A DNA stretch of 34,074 nucleotides from assembly GCA_045612925.1 (NCBI GenBank), contig JAZKZX010000024.1, forward strand, positions 1-34,074, written 5' to 3'. The notes under the pieces were generated by a model. That model searched no databases and had not been told where the DNA came from. It saw nothing but the letters and a program-made list of their open reading frames with translations. Both the position numbers and the translations under genes were made by a program. Shown piece after piece: positions 7,005 to 16,281 of the stretch; position 1 is the first letter of the stretch; each line of letters opens with the position of its first letter. The stretch comes from UBA1189 sp045612925 (lineage in GTDB: Bacteria; Bacteroidota; Bacteroidia; Bacteroidales; Bacteroidaceae).

Positions 7005-8284
7005 TGATACAAACCTATATCAATCCCTCAACCTCTCAATGGCCTATGCTCATGCAGCGTGCCACTGATGACGATAGCATAATTGAAAGCCGCGTGCGCA
7101 CCATCCTTGAGCGCGTGCGACAAGGTGGCGACGAGGCCTTGTGTGCCATTACCACCGAAATTGATGGCCGTTGTCCTAAAGAGTTGCAAGTTTCTGAGAC
7201 TGAAATTTCCGAAGCAGAGGCCTTGGTTAGCGATGAACTAAAAGCCTCCATATGTCAAGCTGCCGATAACATTAGAACCTTTCATCGCGCACAACAGACT
7301 ACTGCTGTAGATGTATATACTATGCCTGGCGTGCATTGTCGCCGCCGCGTGCTACCTATACGCCGCGTAGGCTTATATATCCCTGGAGGTAGCGCCCCAC
7401 TCTTCTCTACGATACTCATGCTGGCATTACCTGCACAAATTGCGGGGTGTGAAGAGATTGTATTATGCACCCCTTGCGATCGTCTTACAGGTAAGATCAA
7501 TCCCGTAGTTCTCTATACTGCACAATTGTGTGGTGTACGAACAATATACAAATTAGGTGGCGCTCAAGCCATTGCTGCCATGGCCTATGGCACTGAAAGC
7601 ATACGCCGTGTTTACAAAATTTTTGGTCCAGGAAATCGTTATGTAACCAAAGCAAAACAGATGGTGAGTGCACAAGGCACCGCCATAGACATGCCTGCCG
7701 GACCTTCAGAAGTGATGGTCATGGCTGATGAAACAGCACAGCCGTCCTTCGTCGCCGCCGATTTCCTTTCACAAGCTGAACATGGCCCAGATAGTCAATC
7801 GCTACTCGTATGCAACAGTTACGAACTTGCCACAAAAGTAGGAAAAGAGATTGAGCGCCAGTTGGCCTTACTACCCCGTGCCGATATTGCAACACGTTCA
7901 TTAGAGAATAGCCGCATTATCGTATTTGATGATGTTAACACTATGGTTGACTTTGCTAACGAATACGCTGCCGAACATCTTATCATCGCAATGAATAATG
8001 CATGGAATATAGCTGATTGTATAACTGCAGCTGGTAGCATCTTTGTTGGGCACTACTCACCCGAAAGCGCTGGTGACTATGCTTCTGGGACCAATCACAC
8101 ACTACCCACCATGGGACTTGCTACAGCCTATAGTGGAATCGGGCTTGATAGCTTTATGCATGCTATCACTTACCAAGAACTCACCCAAAATGGTTTGAAT
8201 GCCTTAGGAAATACGATTATACAAATGGCAGAGGCGGAAGGGCTCAACGCTCATGCTAATGCCGTTAAAATTCGCATATCATGA
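7004..8284 (+). CDS. hisD: histidinol dehydrogenase
   Basis: HisD oxidises L-histidinol to L-histidine in two NAD-dependent steps, with a zinc ion. The 426-residue length is normal. Family segments include YIPGGSAPLFSTILMLALPA, FGPGNRYVTKAKQMVS, DMPAGPSEVMVMADE, SQAEHGPDSQSLLV (zinc and catalytic His region) and GHYSPESAGDYASGTNHTLP. It overlaps hisG by one base and hisC by four (ATGA), so the three genes form one tightly coupled unit. Confidence 0.97.
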   Translation: MIQTYINPSTSQWPMLMQRATDDDSIIESRVRTILERVRQGGDEALCAITTEIDGRCPKELQVSETEISEAEALVSDELKASICQAADNIRTFHRAQQTTAVDVYTMPGVHCRRRVLPIRRVGLYIPGGSAPLFSTILMLALPAQIAGCEEIVLCTPCDRLTGKINPVVLYTAQLCGVRTIYKLGGAQAIAAMAYGTESIRRVYKIFGPGNRYVTKAKQMVSAQGTAIDMPAGPSEVMVMADETAQPSFVAADFLSQAEHGPDSQSLLVCNSYELATKVGKEIERQLALLPRADIATRSLENSRIIVFDDVNTMVDFANEYAAEHLIIAMNNAWNIADCITAAGSIFVGHYSPESAGDYASGTNHTLPTMGLATAYSGIGLDSFMHAITYQELTQNGLNALGNTIIQMAEAEGLNAHANAVKIRIS

Positions 8285-9318
8285 CTATCGAACAGGTAAA
8301 ACAACTCGTCCGCCCCAATATCGCAGCCTTGAAACCCTACTCCACTGCTCGCGATGAATACAAAGGGAATATCGGCATCTATCTTGATGCCAACGAAAAC
8401 CCTTTCGAGAATGGCTATAACCGATACCCCTCAACGACACTCAAGGCACAAGTACGCAACGCCATCGCACAGAAGAAAAATGTTGCCCCTACCCGACTCT
8501 TCTTAGGCAATGGTAGCGACGAAGCCATCGATCTACTATTCCGTATCTTTTGCCGCCCAGGTTTAGATAACGTCATCAGTATCACCCCTACCTACGGAAT
8601 GTATAGCGTATGTGCTGCCATCAATGATATCGAGTACCGAGAAGTGATGTTAGAACAAGATTTCTCACTTCCCGTAGACAAGTTACTCAATGCCGCTGAT
8701 ACACAAAGTAAGCTACTCTTCGTGTGCTCGCCAAACAACCCTACAGCCAATGCTTACTCATGCGAGCAACTCATTACCCTCGCACAGCAGTTCCCAGGCA
8801 TCGTAGTAGTAGACGAGGCATACATTGATTTCTCTTCAGTGCCTAGCATCGTAAAGTTTATTGACGAATATCCCAACCTCATCGTCCTACAAACACTGTC
8901 TAAGGCTTACGGTCTTGCTGGCCTACGTATGGGATTAGCTTTTGCTCACGAAAATATCATCAGTATCTTTGAGCAAGTGAAATATCCTTATAACATCGGA
9001 GCAGATACACTCGCCCTAGCTCACCGCCTTCTCCAGACAGATATTACCCAACAGGTGCAGATCCTCATCACTGAACGCGAACGAGTTGCAGCAGCTCTTA
9101 AGAAATTACCCTATGTTATTAAGGTTTACCCCAGCGATGCCAACTTCCTCTTGGTAAAGGTTCAACATTCACGTGAATTGTACGAATACCTCATTACTCG
9201 AGAGCTTATAGTACGAGATCGCTCTCGCACCCCAGGCTGTGAAAGTACCCTACGCATCACCATAGGCACTCCGGAGGAGAATAATAGGCTCATTCAAGAA
9301 CTGAATGAAAAAAAGTAG
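8281..9318 (+). CDS. hisC: histidinol-phosphate aminotransferase
   Basis: HisC transfers an amino group from glutamate to imidazole-acetol phosphate, using PLP. The 345-residue product shows the fold type I aminotransferase signatures: ANENPFENGYNRYP, LGNGSDEAIDLLFR, CSPNNPTANAYS, VVDEAYIDF and the PLP-lysine segment TLSKAYGLAGLRMGLAF. It is the last his gene here. In related genomes a bifunctional hisB usually follows hisC, but none is present in this window. Confidence 0.96.
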   Translation: MTIEQVKQLVRPNIAALKPYSTARDEYKGNIGIYLDANENPFENGYNRYPSTTLKAQVRNAIAQKKNVAPTRLFLGNGSDEAIDLLFRIFCRPGLDNVISITPTYGMYSVCAAINDIEYREVMLEQDFSLPVDKLLNAADTQSKLLFVCSPNNPTANAYSCEQLITLAQQFPGIVVVDEAYIDFSSVPSIVKFIDEYPNLIVLQTLSKAYGLAGLRMGLAFAHENIISIFEQVKYPYNIGADTLALAHRLLQTDITQQVQILITERERVAAALKKLPYVIKVYPSDANFLLVKVQHSRELYEYLITRELIVRDRSRTPGCESTLRITIGTPEENNRLIQELNEKK

Positions 9319-9424
9319 AAAAGCACTATACGTAGAAAGATTACAAGATTTTTTAGTCATCAAAATAATAAAAGTAGGTTGAGTCACGTTAATGTTGTAA
9401 CAACACATAAAAAAGACGCTGCCT

Positions 9425-9607
9425 ATGAAAAAAGATTACACATCACTATCTAATACTGAATTTGCTGCGTTGGTTCGCAAGTCTGTTCGCCAAGAGAAGA
9501 TAATAGCGCCAAAGGAGTCTACGTTGCAATTTCTTAAGAATTTGGCGCGCAATTATCGGATAGTTCCACAAATGCCTGAAGAATTACAGGGCTATGTATT
9601 AAGTTGA
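9425..9607 (+). CDS. small unknown protein, 60 residues
   Basis: Not recognised. The product is basic and probably helical (MKKDYTSLSNTEFAALVRK, then ESTLQFLKNLARNYRIV), with no signal peptide, membrane segment or Cys pair. Evidence that it is real: a full-length open frame in the spacer between hisC and rpe, an intrinsic terminator 14 bases after its stop, and codons that give a compact soluble-looking protein. It starts 106 bases after hisC. No clear -7/-33 promoter is seen in that gap, although a TGTTG/CAACA inverted repeat lies at about 9393-9405, so it may be read with the his operon. Confidence 0.6.
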   Translation: MKKDYTSLSNTEFAALVRKSVRQEKIIAPKESTLQFLKNLARNYRIVPQMPEELQGYVLS

Positions 9608-9621
9608 TTGCAATAATTAAG

Positions 9622-9652
9622 ACGCACTTACTTGTTTGGTAAGTGCGTTTTT
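9622..9652 (+). terminator. intrinsic terminator after the 60-residue gene
   Basis: A perfect 10-bp stem (ACGCACTTAC with GTAAGTGCGT), 7-base loop and a run of five T residues. It ends the transcript that includes the small ORF, and probably the whole his unit. Confidence 0.9.
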
Positions 9653-9662
9653 CGTACCTTCG
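9632..9662 (+). promoter_or_regulatory. probable promoter of rpe
   Basis: TTG at 9632-9634, 20 bp, then TACCTTCG at 9655-9662, one base off the TAnnTTTG consensus. The -33 element lies in the loop of the terminator at 9622-9652, so stop and start signals are packed together. The predicted start is about 27 bases before the rpe ATG. Confidence 0.55.
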
Positions 9663-9695
9663 CACTAAAATGTATAACCACAAACTTCACAAGAC

Positions 9696-10346
9696 ATGAA
9701 TCATTTGATAGCCCCCTCACTCCTATCTGCCGATTTCGCACATTTGGCACAAGACATCGAGATGATTAACCAGAGCGAAACAGACTGGCTCCATCTTGAT
9801 ATAATGGATGGCGTATTCGTACCCAATATTTCATTCGGATTCCCTGTATTAAAATATGTATCTGATCTATGCCAGAAACCTTTAGATGTGCATCTAATGA
9901 TTGTACAACCAGAAAAATTCATCCCTGAGGTTAAGGCATTGGGGGCCATGATGATGAATGTACATTACGAAGCATGCCCTCACCTTCATAGAGTTGTAGG
10001 AGCCATACATGAGGCTGGCATGAAAGCAGGCGTTACGCTCAATCCATCGACACCAGTATGTCTACTTAAAGACATCATTTGCGATGTGGATATGGTGCTA
10101 CTTATGTCTGTAAACCCTGGTTTTGGCGGACAAAAATTTATAGAGCATACTATAGAAAAGGTGGGCGAATTACGCAAGCTCATCAACGAGTCTGGATCTA
10201 AAGCTCTGATACAAGTTGATGGCGGAGTTAACCTCGACACAGGCAAGCGATTGATAGACGCAGGCGCAGATGTATTGGTAGCAGGCAACAGCGTATTTAA
10301 AGCTGCTGACCCCATATCAATGATACATGAGTTGAAAAGCCTATAA
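9696..10346 (+). CDS. rpe: ribulose-phosphate 3-epimerase
   Basis: Rpe interconverts ribulose 5-phosphate and xylulose 5-phosphate in the pentose phosphate pathway. The 216-residue TIM barrel shows the family signatures: IAPSLLSADFAHLAQDI, WLHLDIMDGVFVPNISFG (metal and catalytic Asp), LDVHLMIVQPE, VHYEA, LMSVNPGFGGQKFI, and QVDGGVN with the second catalytic Asp. VAGNSVFKA near the C-terminus binds phosphate. comEC starts 15 bases after its stop, so the two are probably co-transcribed. Confidence 0.97.
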   Translation: MNHLIAPSLLSADFAHLAQDIEMINQSETDWLHLDIMDGVFVPNISFGFPVLKYVSDLCQKPLDVHLMIVQPEKFIPEVKALGAMMMNVHYEACPHLHRVVGAIHEAGMKAGVTLNPSTPVCLLKDIICDVDMVLLMSVNPGFGGQKFIEHTIEKVGELRKLINESGSKALIQVDGGVNLDTGKRLIDAGADVLVAGNSVFKAADPISMIHELKSL

Positions 10347-10361
10347 TACACCCTCATAGCT

Positions 10362-11951
10362 ATGACTGCAGCAATGGAAGACTCTATACAGCGCTATCCA
10401 TTGCTGCGGCTACTCATTCCGTACATTTGTGGCATAGGGCTCGCTGATGTATGCTACCCTATGGGGAGTGAATGGAGATTATATATCCCATGGGTGACCC
10501 TATCGGCTATACTGCTATGTATCTTGGCATGCCACCGACAAATCCTATTTGGCATAGTCGCATCAAGCCTTTTCGTGATGTTAGGTACATGGAACTACCT
10601 AAATGCACGAGATTTCACAATATATGCTTGGTCTAATAACAAGGAAATCTATGAAGCACGCATAGAGAGCGTTCCTCATGCCAGCCAACATAGTCTATCA
10701 TGTAGAGCAGAAATAACTGCCATGCATGAGCCCTCTGTCTGGAAAAGCATTGAACGAAGGGCTATAATCTATTTTGAATCGTGCAACGAAGCCAGCGCCC
10801 TACTTCCAGGCGACAAAATATGCTTCAACGGAAAAATACAACGACCTCACAATTTCAACGAAGAATCCACTTTTGACTATGCCCGCTATGTTACCATGCA
10901 AGGAGTTGCAGGTACGGTTTATCTACCTTGCACACAATGGTATAAGGTAGAAATATCAAAAACGTCGTTCCGCAATCGTATGCTACGGCTACGCGAACGA
11001 TTGGTACAAAAGTACATGAAAACATCCTTTAAAGGAGATATACTTGGAGTACTCGCAGCTATAACCTTGGGAGACAAGCACAACTTAAGTTCCGAATTAC
11101 AATCTGAATACACCGATGCAGGTGCTGCTCATATACTGGCTATTTCAGGCATGCATGTAGGTATTATCTATGGCATGCTGGTATGGGGACTACGCAGACT
11201 CATCAGAAGACACAATCTACGTTGGCTACGCGAACTATTAGCGATGGTTGTACTATGGATTTTCGCATTACTCGTGGGCGCACCTGCTTCTATAGTGCGA
11301 GCTGTGACAATGTGTTCCATTTATATTCTTGCTCGGTGGGCAACTAATGAAGAGACATCCTCACTACATGTATTGGCCCTGACTGCATTGCTGATGCTTC
11401 TCATACACCCATTATACCTATTTGAAGTAGGATTCCAACTCTCTTTTATGGCCATGACTGCAATTCTATGGATGATGCCTTATCTTGAAACCTTCCTTCT
11501 ACATCGCATACATCATCCCGTCTTGATTTTTTTCGCCAATTTGCTATGCCTATCACTTATAGCCCAATTGGGAACTTCTCCCTTGGTCTTACTCCATTTT
11601 GGGGTCTTTCCATGCTATTTCTTACTGACCAACCTCATCGTGGTTCCATGCCTTTCAATCGTACTACTATTGTCACTTTTCTGGTGGGGACTACTTCCTT
11701 TTTCGAATCCGCTATCACACCCATTAAGCCTTTTACTGCAACACATCGTGACATGGACAAACTGGTCGATCGGGCAGATTAGCAATTGGCGTGGTGCAGT
11801 ATTGACCATTGAGAACTTTAGTTCTATATCCACGCTATTCTCTTATCTACTGATTCTCTTTTTAGGTCTATTTCTATTCAAGAAATGGGAACGAGGAGCA
11901 ACACTCGCTTTGGCATCACTCCTCGGATTAATATTATCGCTATTGCTCTAG
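10362..11951 (+). CDS. ComEC/Rec2-family membrane protein (DNA-uptake channel type)
   Basis: The 529-residue product is a polytopic membrane protein. An N-terminal cluster of hydrophobic segments (about residues 15-85) is followed by a soluble DUF4131-like part (about 90-210). The competence domain follows, marked by HILAISGMHVGIIYGML near residue 260, and then at least six further membrane helices to the C-terminus. In naturally competent bacteria this family carries single-stranded DNA across the inner membrane. The metallo-beta-lactamase domain found at the C-terminus of longer ComEC proteins is absent. The start at 10362 could be replaced by the ATG four codons later. Its TAG stop overlaps the TAG stop of the convergent permease gene in a CTAG palindrome. 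Confidence 0.85.
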   Translation: MTAAMEDSIQRYPLLRLLIPYICGIGLADVCYPMGSEWRLYIPWVTLSAILLCILACHRQILFGIVASSLFVMLGTWNYLNARDFTIYAWSNNKEIYEARIESVPHASQHSLSCRAEITAMHEPSVWKSIERRAIIYFESCNEASALLPGDKICFNGKIQRPHNFNEESTFDYARYVTMQGVAGTVYLPCTQWYKVEISKTSFRNRMLRLRERLVQKYMKTSFKGDILGVLAAITLGDKHNLSSELQSEYTDAGAAHILAISGMHVGIIYGMLVWGLRRLIRRHNLRWLRELLAMVVLWIFALLVGAPASIVRAVTMCSIYILARWATNEETSSLHVLALTALLMLLIHPLYLFEVGFQLSFMAMTAILWMMPYLETFLLHRIHHPVLIFFANLLCLSLIAQLGTSPLVLLHFGVFPCYFLLTNLIVVPCLSIVLLLSLFWWGLLPFSNPLSHPLSLLLQHIVTWTNWSIGQISNWRGAVLTIENFSSISTLFSYLLILFLGLFLFKKWERGATLALASLLGLILSLLL

Positions 11952-13831
11952 AACGCAAACAATAGTGGCAATACAAATATCATAACTACACCCATGAGAA
12001 CTTGAAGTGGAAGACCCACCTTAATAAAGTCCATAAAGGTATACTGACCCGCAGGTAACACCAATGCATTAGGCGGAGTAGAAAAGGGAGATGCGAAACA
12101 CATAGATGCAGCTACAGTAACAGCAAAGAGAAATGGTATAGGGCTCACTCCAATGCCTATAGCACACTGTAAAGCAATAGGAGCCATAAGCACTGCCGTT
12201 ACAGTATTGCTAATAAAGATAGTCATAATAGAGGTCGCAAAATAAACCGCGCCCAATGCGATATGAGGACTACTACCACCAAAAGTATTTACAATAAACT
12301 CCGCAATCATACTTGACACACCTGTTTTCTCCAATGCCGTAGACATGGGAAGCATGGCTGCAAAAAGCACAATGGTCTGCCAATTGATAGTCTTATAGGC
12401 TGCCTCTACACTCCTCACACACCCCGTAATAACCATCATTACTGCCGCTAAAAGCACAGCCGTAACAGGAGCAACGGGAATAGAATCAACACACATCATC
12501 ACAATCATTCCAACCATAATAAGCGCTGCCACAGGAGCCTTATAGTCAAGTGTAACCTTGGCTGCCTCTTGTAGGGGTTCACCTAACACGACCCAGTTGC
12601 TTGATTCACTGCGCAAGCGGGCAATATCCTTCCAAGCTCCCTGTACAAGGAGCACATCAGACTCGTGTATTTTTTCATTCCCTAAATTATGAAGCAGATA
12701 TTGTCCATCACGACGTATACCGAGCACATTAATATTAAATTTGTTGCGTAGTCCGACCTCCATAATCTTACGACCTGTCATTGATGATGAGGGCATAATA
12801 AGGATTTCAGCTATACCGATATCATAAAAGTCAAGCGAAGCATTTGATGAGCTACCCTCTATTTCGTCTGTATGGTTATCTATGAGGCGAAGAACAAAAT
12901 CCTCCGCCAACTGCTGTACCTTCTCAATCTCACCTGAAAGATAAAGTACATCGCCTTGCTGCAACACCAAGGTAGGTGATGCTAACTGTTGATTTACTGT
13001 ACGCACAAATTTATTATGCCCAGCACTGCGACGCAATTCGATAACATTGACCTCATAGAGTCGATAGATATCAAGGTCTATAATCGTATTACCGATCACC
13101 TTTGACGCTTCTGTGACATGTACTCGAAAGAGATTATCTGCCAATCCATACTCTTTTACCAACTCTCCCAACGACTTAGCACCCTGCATGTCATTCTTCT
13201 CACCAGACTTTGGGGTAAGGAATATCTTTGTTAGAGGCATGAGTACCAATATGCCTACTACAAGCGTAATTATGCCTACGGGAAGAAAGGTAAAGAATGC
13301 AATATCGGGCAATGATGATGCTACCAATCCATCAGCCTTGGCATTAGTCAATGTTTCTTGAATAATAAGGTTAGGAGGTGTTCCAATGAGCGTCATCATA
13401 CCTCCCATGCTACTGGCAAAAGCCAATGGCATGAGCAAACGACGAGCTGATGTCCCCGCATAGGTTGCCATACTTACAACGATTGGGAGCATCAACGCCA
13501 CTGTCCCCGTATTACTCACAAAACCACCAATTGCAGCAGTTACAAGCATCACCAGAAGAAAAAGGCGAGCCTCACTCGTTCCCGCAAGTTTTATCACCTG
13601 ACCTCCAATCATCTTGGCCAATCCCGTTTGGAAGATACCTCCGCCCACGATAAAAAGTCCCACCATCATTATCACGGTAGTATTGGAGAAACCCGCCAAG
13701 GCTTCGGTCGGCCCTAAGATTTGAAATAGCAGCAATGCAAGCAAAGCACATAGCGCCACTAGGTCAGATCTCACTTTACCACAGACAAATAGCGCCGCAG
13801 AAATTAATAGAATGATTACAGTTGTTATCAT
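11948..13831 (-). CDS. SLC13-family permease with two TrkA-C (RCK-C) domains
   Basis: The 627-residue inner-membrane protein has two blocks of hydrophobic helices (about residues 1-200 and 415-627) around a soluble centre. The N-terminal block includes GFSNTTVIMMVGLFIVGGGI and SNTGTVALMLPIV, and the C-terminal block has SNTVTAVLMAPIA; these paired SNT motifs mark the DASS/SLC13 transporter fold for anions. The centre (about 215-400) contains two consecutive TrkA-C-like domains, seen as VIGNTIIDLDIYRLYEVNV and MTGRKIMEVGLRNKFNINV. The substrate cannot be told; sulfate, dicarboxylate or another anion is possible. It lies 60 bases after ftsQ on the same strand and may share the murC promoter. 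Confidence 0.9.
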   Translation of the reverse strand: MITTVIILLISAALFVCGKVRSDLVALCALLALLLFQILGPTEALAGFSNTTVIMMVGLFIVGGGIFQTGLAKMIGGQVIKLAGTSEARLFLLVMLVTAAIGGFVSNTGTVALMLPIVVSMATYAGTSARRLLMPLAFASSMGGMMTLIGTPPNLIIQETLTNAKADGLVASSLPDIAFFTFLPVGIITLVVGILVLMPLTKIFLTPKSGEKNDMQGAKSLGELVKEYGLADNLFRVHVTEASKVIGNTIIDLDIYRLYEVNVIELRRSAGHNKFVRTVNQQLASPTLVLQQGDVLYLSGEIEKVQQLAEDFVLRLIDNHTDEIEGSSSNASLDFYDIGIAEILIMPSSSMTGRKIMEVGLRNKFNINVLGIRRDGQYLLHNLGNEKIHESDVLLVQGAWKDIARLRSESSNWVVLGEPLQEAAKVTLDYKAPVAALIMVGMIVMMCVDSIPVAPVTAVLLAAVMMVITGCVRSVEAAYKTINWQTIVLFAAMLPMSTALEKTGVSSMIAEFIVNTFGGSSPHIALGAVYFATSIMTIFISNTVTAVLMAPIALQCAIGIGVSPIPFLFAVTVAASMCFASPFSTPPNALVLPAGQYTFMDFIKVGLPLQVLMGVVMIFVLPLLFAF

Positions 13832-13891
13832 TTTTTACCTTTATTGTTCCTTTTTTAGATAACTATCAAAGATTATCCGACTTGCTCCAAA

Positions 13892-14623
13892 CTACCTCTT
13901 CGTAGCTACTACCTGCCCGGCATAATCCACGTTTATTTGCGAGTAACGGTCCCATCCCAATTCGCAGAGAACCTTTTCGTAGAATGTTTCCAGTTTATCA
14001 AACTTCTCCTCGAAGTTTTCTAATCTCCCGAAAACGATTACATGGTCTCCTACTCGAGGTATCAGTTCAATATTTCCATTTGAGGTTACACAAATCTGCT
14101 CTATTTGTGCATGCCAAAATTCGTTTTCATGCAGATATTGCGCTAAAGGAAATAATTCCTTTTGAGCCAAATCACGATTAATATATCCTGTAGCCACAGG
14201 TAGATACACAGCCTTGCTTATACGCTCTATAACCTCTCCCTCTTCATCGATATAAAAGCTATCACCACCATGGGCCATCACACGCAGTATTGGCCGGCGA
14301 CATTCAACATTCACCACCACATATCCACTAATAGTCTTATAACACTCACAACGGCGAATGAGAGGAGACAGTTCCAAGCCCTCCTCTATGCCCCTCAAGC
14401 TCACATCGTCAAGAGCCTTTCCTGTAGGATCAAGGTTTTTCTTTTTGAGTTGTGTCACTATATCCTGTGTTGTCATGTAGCCTACCTCCGTACTGTCGTG
14501 CATTTCCAGTCGTACGCCTTTACACACTTGTTCTTCAGGCCTATAGCACAATGCCACTACAGCAAATAGAACATACACCAACAACAAGGCAAGCAAAACG
14601 TAGGAGAGAATCTTTTTCATCAT
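13892..14623 (-). CDS. ftsQ: cell division protein FtsQ
   Basis: FtsQ is a bitopic inner-membrane divisome protein that links early and late division proteins. The 243-residue product has a very short cytoplasmic tail, one membrane helix (about residues 5-27), a POTRA-like section, and the family segment GDSFYIDEEGEVIERI followed by a beta domain. It begins one base after the murC stop. The start could be either of two adjacent ATGs (14623 or 14620); the AAAGGA site in the end of murC is better spaced for the second. ftsA and ftsZ, which normally follow, are absent; a permease gene comes next. Confidence 0.85.
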   Translation of the reverse strand: MMKKILSYVLLALLLVYVLFAVVALCYRPEEQVCKGVRLEMHDSTEVGYMTTQDIVTQLKKKNLDPTGKALDDVSLRGIEEGLELSPLIRRCECYKTISGYVVVNVECRRPILRVMAHGGDSFYIDEEGEVIERISKAVYLPVATGYINRDLAQKELFPLAQYLHENEFWHAQIEQICVTSNGNIELIPRVGDHVIVFGRLENFEEKFDKLETFYEKVLCELGWDRYSQINVDYAGQVVATKR

Positions 14624-14624
14624 A

Positions 14625-16013
14625 TTATCCTTTCAATATTTGAGTAATCGCAGCGGCATAGTTCTCTATGTCACCCGCCCCCAATGTCACAAGCACATCC
14701 AGTTCATCTTTCTTTGACTCTACGACATCAAGCACCTCTGACTTGGCAATAATTTGTTTCTTTACTTGTGGAGCTAAATTCTCATAAATGAGGTCACTTG
14801 TAACACCTGGAATAGGTTCCTCACGAGCAGGATATATCTCTGTAAGTATCACCTCATCAAACAACGAAAGACTCTCGGCAAACTCACGATAGAAATCTTG
14901 TGTTCGAGAATAGAGATGAGGCTGAAATATTGCAGTCACCTTGCGACCTGCATACAATTCTCTTATTGAGCGTGCACTCTGACGAATTTCGGCAGGATGG
15001 TGAGCATAATCACTGAGATAAACCTTCGTATCGGTCTTAAGTTTAAAATCAAATCTACGCTCCACGCCTCGGAAAGTCGCCATACCCTCATGCAACTCCT
15101 CATCAGTAGCACCTGCCAATTTCGCCATAGCCATAGCAGCAATGCCATTGTCAATATTCACACTCAAAGGAACACCTAATATTATGTCTTTGATAACGCC
15201 TTCAGGATGCACAAAATCAATCACAATCTCACCTCCACCAATACGTATATTGTCGGCATGGAAATCTCCCTTGTTTCTCGAATAGGTAAACATGCGAACC
15301 CCTTCTTCTATACGAGGAGTAATTTCCAATCCCTCATGAATGATGAGCGCTCCACCTGGTTGTATGAGTGAGGTATAATGTTCAAAACTTTCCCAATAGG
15401 CTTCGGGCGTGCCATATATATCCAGATGATCGGGATCAGTAGAGGTGATAACCGTCATGTAAGGTCGTAACTGATGAAACGACCGGTCATACTCGTCTGC
15501 TTCGATAACCACGTAGTCGCTTTTATCAGTAAGCAACAAGTTTGTCCCATAATTTTGCGATATTCCACCAAGGAAAGCCGTAGTCCCTACATGCGAACCA
15601 TACATAAGGTGAGCCGCCATTGATGACGTTGTGGTCTTGCCATGCGTACCCGCCACACACAATCCTCGTCGACTACGCGTGATAGCGCCCAATACCTGAG
15701 CTCGCTTCTGAATTTCGAAGCCCTGTTCTCTGAACCACACTAATTCACTATGACTCTGTGGTACAGCAGGAGTATACACCACCATAGTGCTTTCCTTTTC
15801 CTTGCATTCTTCAGGAATTAGCTCTACACTATCCTCATAGTGTATGCACGCTCCTTCGGCATTAAGATGTTCGGTAAGCTCACTTGCTGTGCGGTCATAC
15901 CCTGCAACAACTTTGCCTAACGATAAAAAATAACGAACTAAGGCACTCATTCCAATCCCTCCAGCGCCTACAAAATAGACCGACTTTATAGAATCAATAT
16001 CCATCATACACAT
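14625..16013 (-). CDS. murC: UDP-N-acetylmuramate--L-alanine ligase
   Basis: MurC adds L-alanine to UDP-MurNAc using ATP, the first step of the peptidoglycan stem peptide. The 462-residue product has the N-terminal Rossmann segment VYFVGAGGIGMSALVRYFLS, the ATP-binding loop GTHGKTTTSSMAAHL near residue 120, the catalytic-region motif EADEYDRSFHQL, and the C-terminal DYAHHPAEIRQS and FQPHLYSRTQDFY. The frame opens with MCMMDID; family members commonly start at MDI, so 16007 or 16004 may be the real start. A promoter lies about 65-100 bases upstream, so murC heads its own transcript and murG does not precede it. Confidence 0.96.
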   Translation of the reverse strand: MCMMDIDSIKSVYFVGAGGIGMSALVRYFLSLGKVVAGYDRTASELTEHLNAEGACIHYEDSVELIPEECKEKESTMVVYTPAVPQSHSELVWFREQGFEIQKRAQVLGAITRSRRGLCVAGTHGKTTTSSMAAHLMYGSHVGTTAFLGGISQNYGTNLLLTDKSDYVVIEADEYDRSFHQLRPYMTVITSTDPDHLDIYGTPEAYWESFEHYTSLIQPGGALIIHEGLEITPRIEEGVRMFTYSRNKGDFHADNIRIGGGEIVIDFVHPEGVIKDIILGVPLSVNIDNGIAAMAMAKLAGATDEELHEGMATFRGVERRFDFKLKTDTKVYLSDYAHHPAEIRQSARSIRELYAGRKVTAIFQPHLYSRTQDFYREFAESLSLFDEVILTEIYPAREEPIPGVTSDLIYENLAPQVKKQIIAKSEVLDVVESKKDELDVLVTLGAGDIENYAAAITQILKG

Positions 16014-16079
16014 TGCGTTTAGAAATCCATAACTGAAACTAACTTGCTACCCAAACATAGGAGCAAGCATTAGTCTTCA

Positions 16080-16111
16080 CAAAGGTAAATATAAAGCTAT
16101 ACTCTTGCAAA
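16080..16111 (-). promoter_or_regulatory. promoter of murC-ftsQ
   Basis: On the minus strand TTTG (16111-16108), 20 bp, then TACCTTTG (16087-16080): a full match to the Bacteroidota consensus. The start is predicted near 16073. The rest of the 268-base divergent spacer (16014-16281) contains no clear TAnnTTTG on the plus strand for porE. Confidence 0.8.
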
Positions 16112-16281
16112 TTTTCAGGAGTTTTTATAAAATGAATTTCAAACAAACAATAGCCGAGAACAACCCACACACGAAGATTCGTTTTTGCAAGAAATATGAA
16201 TCACCAATAATCTTCTCTTTAGAATTCAGAAATCATATTTCACACCACAATAAAATCTGCATCTTTTCGTTTTATGGTAGT

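Noticed and set aside
9393..9405. TGTTG/CAACA inverted repeat after hisC as a terminator
   Set aside because: The stem is only five base pairs and is followed by an A-rich tract, not T residues, so it is unlikely to stop transcription of the his operon.
16105..16281. 59-codon N-terminal extension of porE
   Set aside because: It overlaps the murC promoter region and would bury the lipoprotein signal; the ATG at 16282 is the natural start.
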